From JARRNO01 sp037384885 (GTDB lineage Bacteria > Acidobacteriota > UBA4820 > DSQY01): DNA of 25,244 nt. Positions 23,185-25,244 of the stretch are shown here, piece by piece; the first letter of the stretch is position 1; each line of letters opens with the position of its first letter. The notes beneath the pieces are model-generated. The model saw only the letters and a list, made by a program, of their open reading frames with translations, was not told where the DNA came from and made no database searches. Both the position numbers and the translations under genes were made by a program. The DNA is taken from positions 1 through 25,244 of the forward strand of contig JARRNO010000055.1 in NCBI GenBank assembly GCA_037384885.1, written 5' to 3'.

Positions 23185-23466
23185 CTACCTGACCGTACCC
23201 TTCTTCTTGTCCCCGGCATGGCCGCGGAACGTCCGGGTCGGTGCAAATTCACCGAGGCGGTGCCCGATCATGTTTTCCGTCACGAATACAGGGACGAACT
23301 TGCGTCCGTTGTGCACCGCGATCGTGTGATTGAGCATCTCCGGAACCACCATGGAGCGCCGGCTCCAGGTTTTGATGACCTGTTTATTGCCGGACTCGTT
23401 CATCGCCTCGACCTTGCGAATCAGATGCTCATCGATAAAGGGACCTTTTTTCAGCGAGCGAGACAT
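23185..23466 (-). CDS. rpsS: 30S ribosomal protein S19
   Basis: A 93-residue head protein that works with S13. MSRSLKKGPFIDEHLIRKVE, TWSRRSMVVPEMLNHTIAVHNGR and FVTENMIGHRLGEFAPTRTFRGH are diagnostic. The ATG at 23466 shares one base with the rplB stop (TGATG); GAGGAG lies inside the end of rplB. Longer in-frame starts are only rplB shadow. Confidence 0.98.
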   Translation of the reverse strand: MSRSLKKGPFIDEHLIRKVEAMNESGNKQVIKTWSRRSMVVPEMLNHTIAVHNGRKFVPVFVTENMIGHRLGEFAPTRTFRGHAGDKKKGTVR

Positions 23467-24287
23467 CAGCCTCTCCTCTTCAAGATGGACCGCTGCGTCC
23501 GCTTGTTGCGGCGGGTCTTGTAACCCTTGGTCGGCTTGCCCCATGGCGTTACGGGGTGACGGCCGCCCTTGCTCTTGCCCTCACCGCCGCCGTGCGGGTG
23601 ATCGATGGGGTTCATGGCGCTGCCCCGCACCTTCGGACGGCGACCCATCCACCGGGTGCGCCCGGCCTTGCCGAGCGAGATGTTTTTGTGCTCGGTGTTG
23701 CCGACCTGGCCCACCGTCGCGTAGCAGTCCACGTTGATGTAGCGCATCTCGGATGAAGGCATCTTCAGGATCGCCTGCCGGCCTTCCTTGGCCATGAGCT
23801 GCACTGCGGCGCCCGCGGCCCTGGCGATCTGGCCCCCCTTTCCGAGCTTCATTTCCACGTTGTGCACGAGCGTCCCCACAGGGATCTTCTTCAGGGGAAG
23901 CGCATTGCCCGGGCTGACTTCAGCCTTTTCCCCGGCCATCACTTCCTGGCCGACCTTCAGGCCTTCCGGCGCCAGGATGTAGCGCTTTTCACCGTCCACG
24001 TAATGGAGAAGCGCGATCCGGCACGAGCGGTTCGGATCGTATTCGACGGCCGCCACACGGGCCGGAACGTCGCGCTTGTCGCGCTTGAAATCGATGATGC
24101 GGTACAGTTTCTTGGCGCCGCCGCCCCGCCGGCGTAACGTGATGTGGCCGTGGGAGTTTCTTCCGCCGATCCTCGTTTTCGAGGTGGTGAGACGCTTTTC
24201 AGGGCGCTTCTTGGTAATTTCCTCGAAAGAGGAGTTTGTGTAATAGCGCCTGCTCGGCGTCACGGGTTTGTAGGTCTTGATGCCCAT
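23466..24287 (-). CDS. rplB: 50S ribosomal protein L2
   Basis: A 273-residue core protein required for subunit joining and peptidyl-transferase activity. MGIKTYKPVTPSRRYY; GRNSHGHITLRRRGGG; VGNTEHKNISLGKAGRTRWMG; and the conserved VRGSAMNPIDHPHGGGEGKS loop with the functional His. Standard length. Start ATG 24287 has GGGAGAGG upstream, 10 bases after rplW. Confidence 0.98.
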   Translation of the reverse strand: MGIKTYKPVTPSRRYYTNSSFEEITKKRPEKRLTTSKTRIGGRNSHGHITLRRRGGGAKKLYRIIDFKRDKRDVPARVAAVEYDPNRSCRIALLHYVDGEKRYILAPEGLKVGQEVMAGEKAEVSPGNALPLKKIPVGTLVHNVEMKLGKGGQIARAAGAAVQLMAKEGRQAILKMPSSEMRYINVDCYATVGQVGNTEHKNISLGKAGRTRWMGRRPKVRGSAMNPIDHPHGGGEGKSKGGRHPVTPWGKPTKGYKTRRNKRTQRSILKRRG

Positions 24288-24297
24288 GATCCTCTCC

Positions 24298-24591
24298 CTA
24301 TACGCCTTCGAAATACTCGATGGGCTTAGCGCCCTTCCTGAGCTTGACGTAGGCTTTCTTCCAGCTCGAACGACGACCCTCGAAACGGCCCATGCGCTTG
24401 AGCTTACCCATCATGTTGATGATGCGGACGCTCTCCACCTGGGTGTTGAAGACCCGCTCCACCGCCTTGGCGATCTCGATTTTGTTCGCGTCGGGGTGCA
24501 CCTCGAACGCCATCGTGTTGAAGCGCTCTTTCGCCACCATGTTCTTTTCCGTCAAGAGCGGACGGATCAGAATGCTGTGCGGATCTTTCAT
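24298..24591 (-). CDS. rplW: 50S ribosomal protein L23
   Basis: A 97-residue tunnel-exit protein that docks trigger factor, SRP and Sec. ILIRPLLTEKNMVAKE start; FEVHPDANKIEIAKAVERVF; VRIINMMGKLKRMGRFEGRRSSWKKAYV. Complete. The ATG overlaps the rplD stop (ATGA). Confidence 0.98.
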   Translation of the reverse strand: MKDPHSILIRPLLTEKNMVAKERFNTMAFEVHPDANKIEIAKAVERVFNTQVESVRIINMMGKLKRMGRFEGRRSSWKKAYVKLRKGAKPIEYFEGV

Positions 24592-25217
24592 GGCTTCAGG
24601 CCCTCCGTGAGCTTCATGAGCGCCTTCTCGGTAAAAATCACGGCCTCGTAGTACGCGAGGTCGTAAATGTTCAGCTCATTCAGACTCGTCAGTTTGACCC
24701 CCGGCACGTTGCGGCTCGCCAGGTGAAGATTCTTGTCGCGGGCTTCGTCCACAAACATGACGGTTCGGTATTCATTTACGAACTTTCCGAATCGGGCCAG
24801 GAATTCCTTCGTTCTTGGCTCTTTCAGCGAGAGCCCGTCGATGACCTTGAGGGACCCCCTCCGCACCCGCTCGGACAGAAGCGACCGAACGGCCGCCTGG
24901 CGGGTCTTGCGGGACAGGCGGAATTGATAGTCCCGCGGTTTCGGCCCGAAGGTAATGCCGCCGTGGTACCACAAAGGCGAGCGAATTTCGCCCATTCGGG
25001 CGCGGCCCGTGTGCTTCTGTTTCCAGAGCTTCTTCCCGGACCCGGACACTTCGTCCCGGCGTTTCGTGGAATGGGTTCCCAGCCGCTGGGCCGCCCTGTG
25101 GGCCCTCACCGCTTCGTGAATGAGGTCACGGCGGTAGGGAAGGGCGAAGACCTCCTCGGGAAGCTTGACCTCCCGCTGCGGCTCCATCGAATCATATAGT
25201 ACGGATACATTCCCCAT
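24588..25217 (-). CDS. rplD: 50S ribosomal protein L4
   Basis: A 209-residue protein with a tunnel-lining loop; in E. coli it also represses its own operon. KQKHTGRARMGEIRSPLWYHGG and FGPKPRDYQFRLSRKTRQAAVRSLLSE form the loop and following helix; ASRNVPGVKLTSLNELNIYDLAYYEAVIFTEKAL ends the domain. ATG at 25217 lies eight bases after GAGAGG. The frame stays open to the window edge, so a slightly longer N-terminus cannot be excluded. The end of rplC should lie just beyond the window. Confidence 0.97.
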   Translation of the reverse strand: MGNVSVLYDSMEPQREVKLPEEVFALPYRRDLIHEAVRAHRAAQRLGTHSTKRRDEVSGSGKKLWKQKHTGRARMGEIRSPLWYHGGITFGPKPRDYQFRLSRKTRQAAVRSLLSERVRRGSLKVIDGLSLKEPRTKEFLARFGKFVNEYRTVMFVDEARDKNLHLASRNVPGVKLTSLNELNIYDLAYYEAVIFTEKALMKLTEGLKP

Positions 25218-25244
25218 CGCCAGTGCCTCTCTCGATTCCGCGGA

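Overview
The window is about 25 kb of GC-rich bacterial DNA in which every gene I can support is read from the minus strand. From 25244 down to 10504 it is one long ribosomal-protein array. It holds the end of the S10 cluster (rplD-rplW-rplB-rpsS-rplV-rpsC-rplP-rpmC-rpsQ), the spc cluster (rplN-rplX-rplE-rpsN-rpsH-rplF-rplR-rpsE-rpmD-rplO-secY), adk-map-infA-rpmJ, and the alpha cluster (rpsM-rpsK-rpsD-rpoA-rplQ). The order with adk-map-infA inserted, the zinc-ribbon forms of S14, L36, S4, L24 and adenylate kinase, and the high GC suggest a Desulfobacterota (deltaproteobacterial) genome. That placement is an inference; no 16S gene is present. Genes are tightly spaced, many overlap as ATGA/TGATG/GTGA, and a hairpin terminator follows rplQ.

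From 10356 to 7020 lies a second group: rarA (AAA+ replication-repair ATPase), an exported TPR protein with a TolB/FlgO-like N-terminal region, and a broken mtaB (tRNA methylthiotransferase). About 730 bases without a convincing gene follow (6288-7019). They contain a roughly 152-base imperfect inverted repeat, probably a dispersed palindromic element.

From 6287 to 1 there is a lipid/polyketide-flavoured operon: a FabZ-like dehydratase, a FabF-type ketosynthase with an intact Cys-His-Lys-His set, and a ketosynthase-like partner that has lost the nucleophilic Cys. These are followed by pgeF, a large cytosolic TPR protein, acpS, and the N-terminal part of an ArnT/PMT-type membrane glycosyltransferase that runs off the left edge. 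The dehydratase/KS/KS-like trio plus a phosphopantetheinyl transferase could belong to a specialised fatty-acid or aryl-polyene-like pathway, but carrier-protein and ketoreductase genes are not in the window.

The most notable observations concern sequence integrity and unusual protein tails. Three conserved genes (rplE, rplO, mtaB) each carry an internal deletion with frameshift at a short repeat. In rplO the missing piece can be reconstructed as one copy of a 23-base direct repeat. This pattern points to assembly or amplification artefacts more than to biology. Separately, L30 and L17 each carry a roughly 125-residue Lys/Ala/Pro-rich C-terminal tail. I did not find a clear new defence or mobile system.
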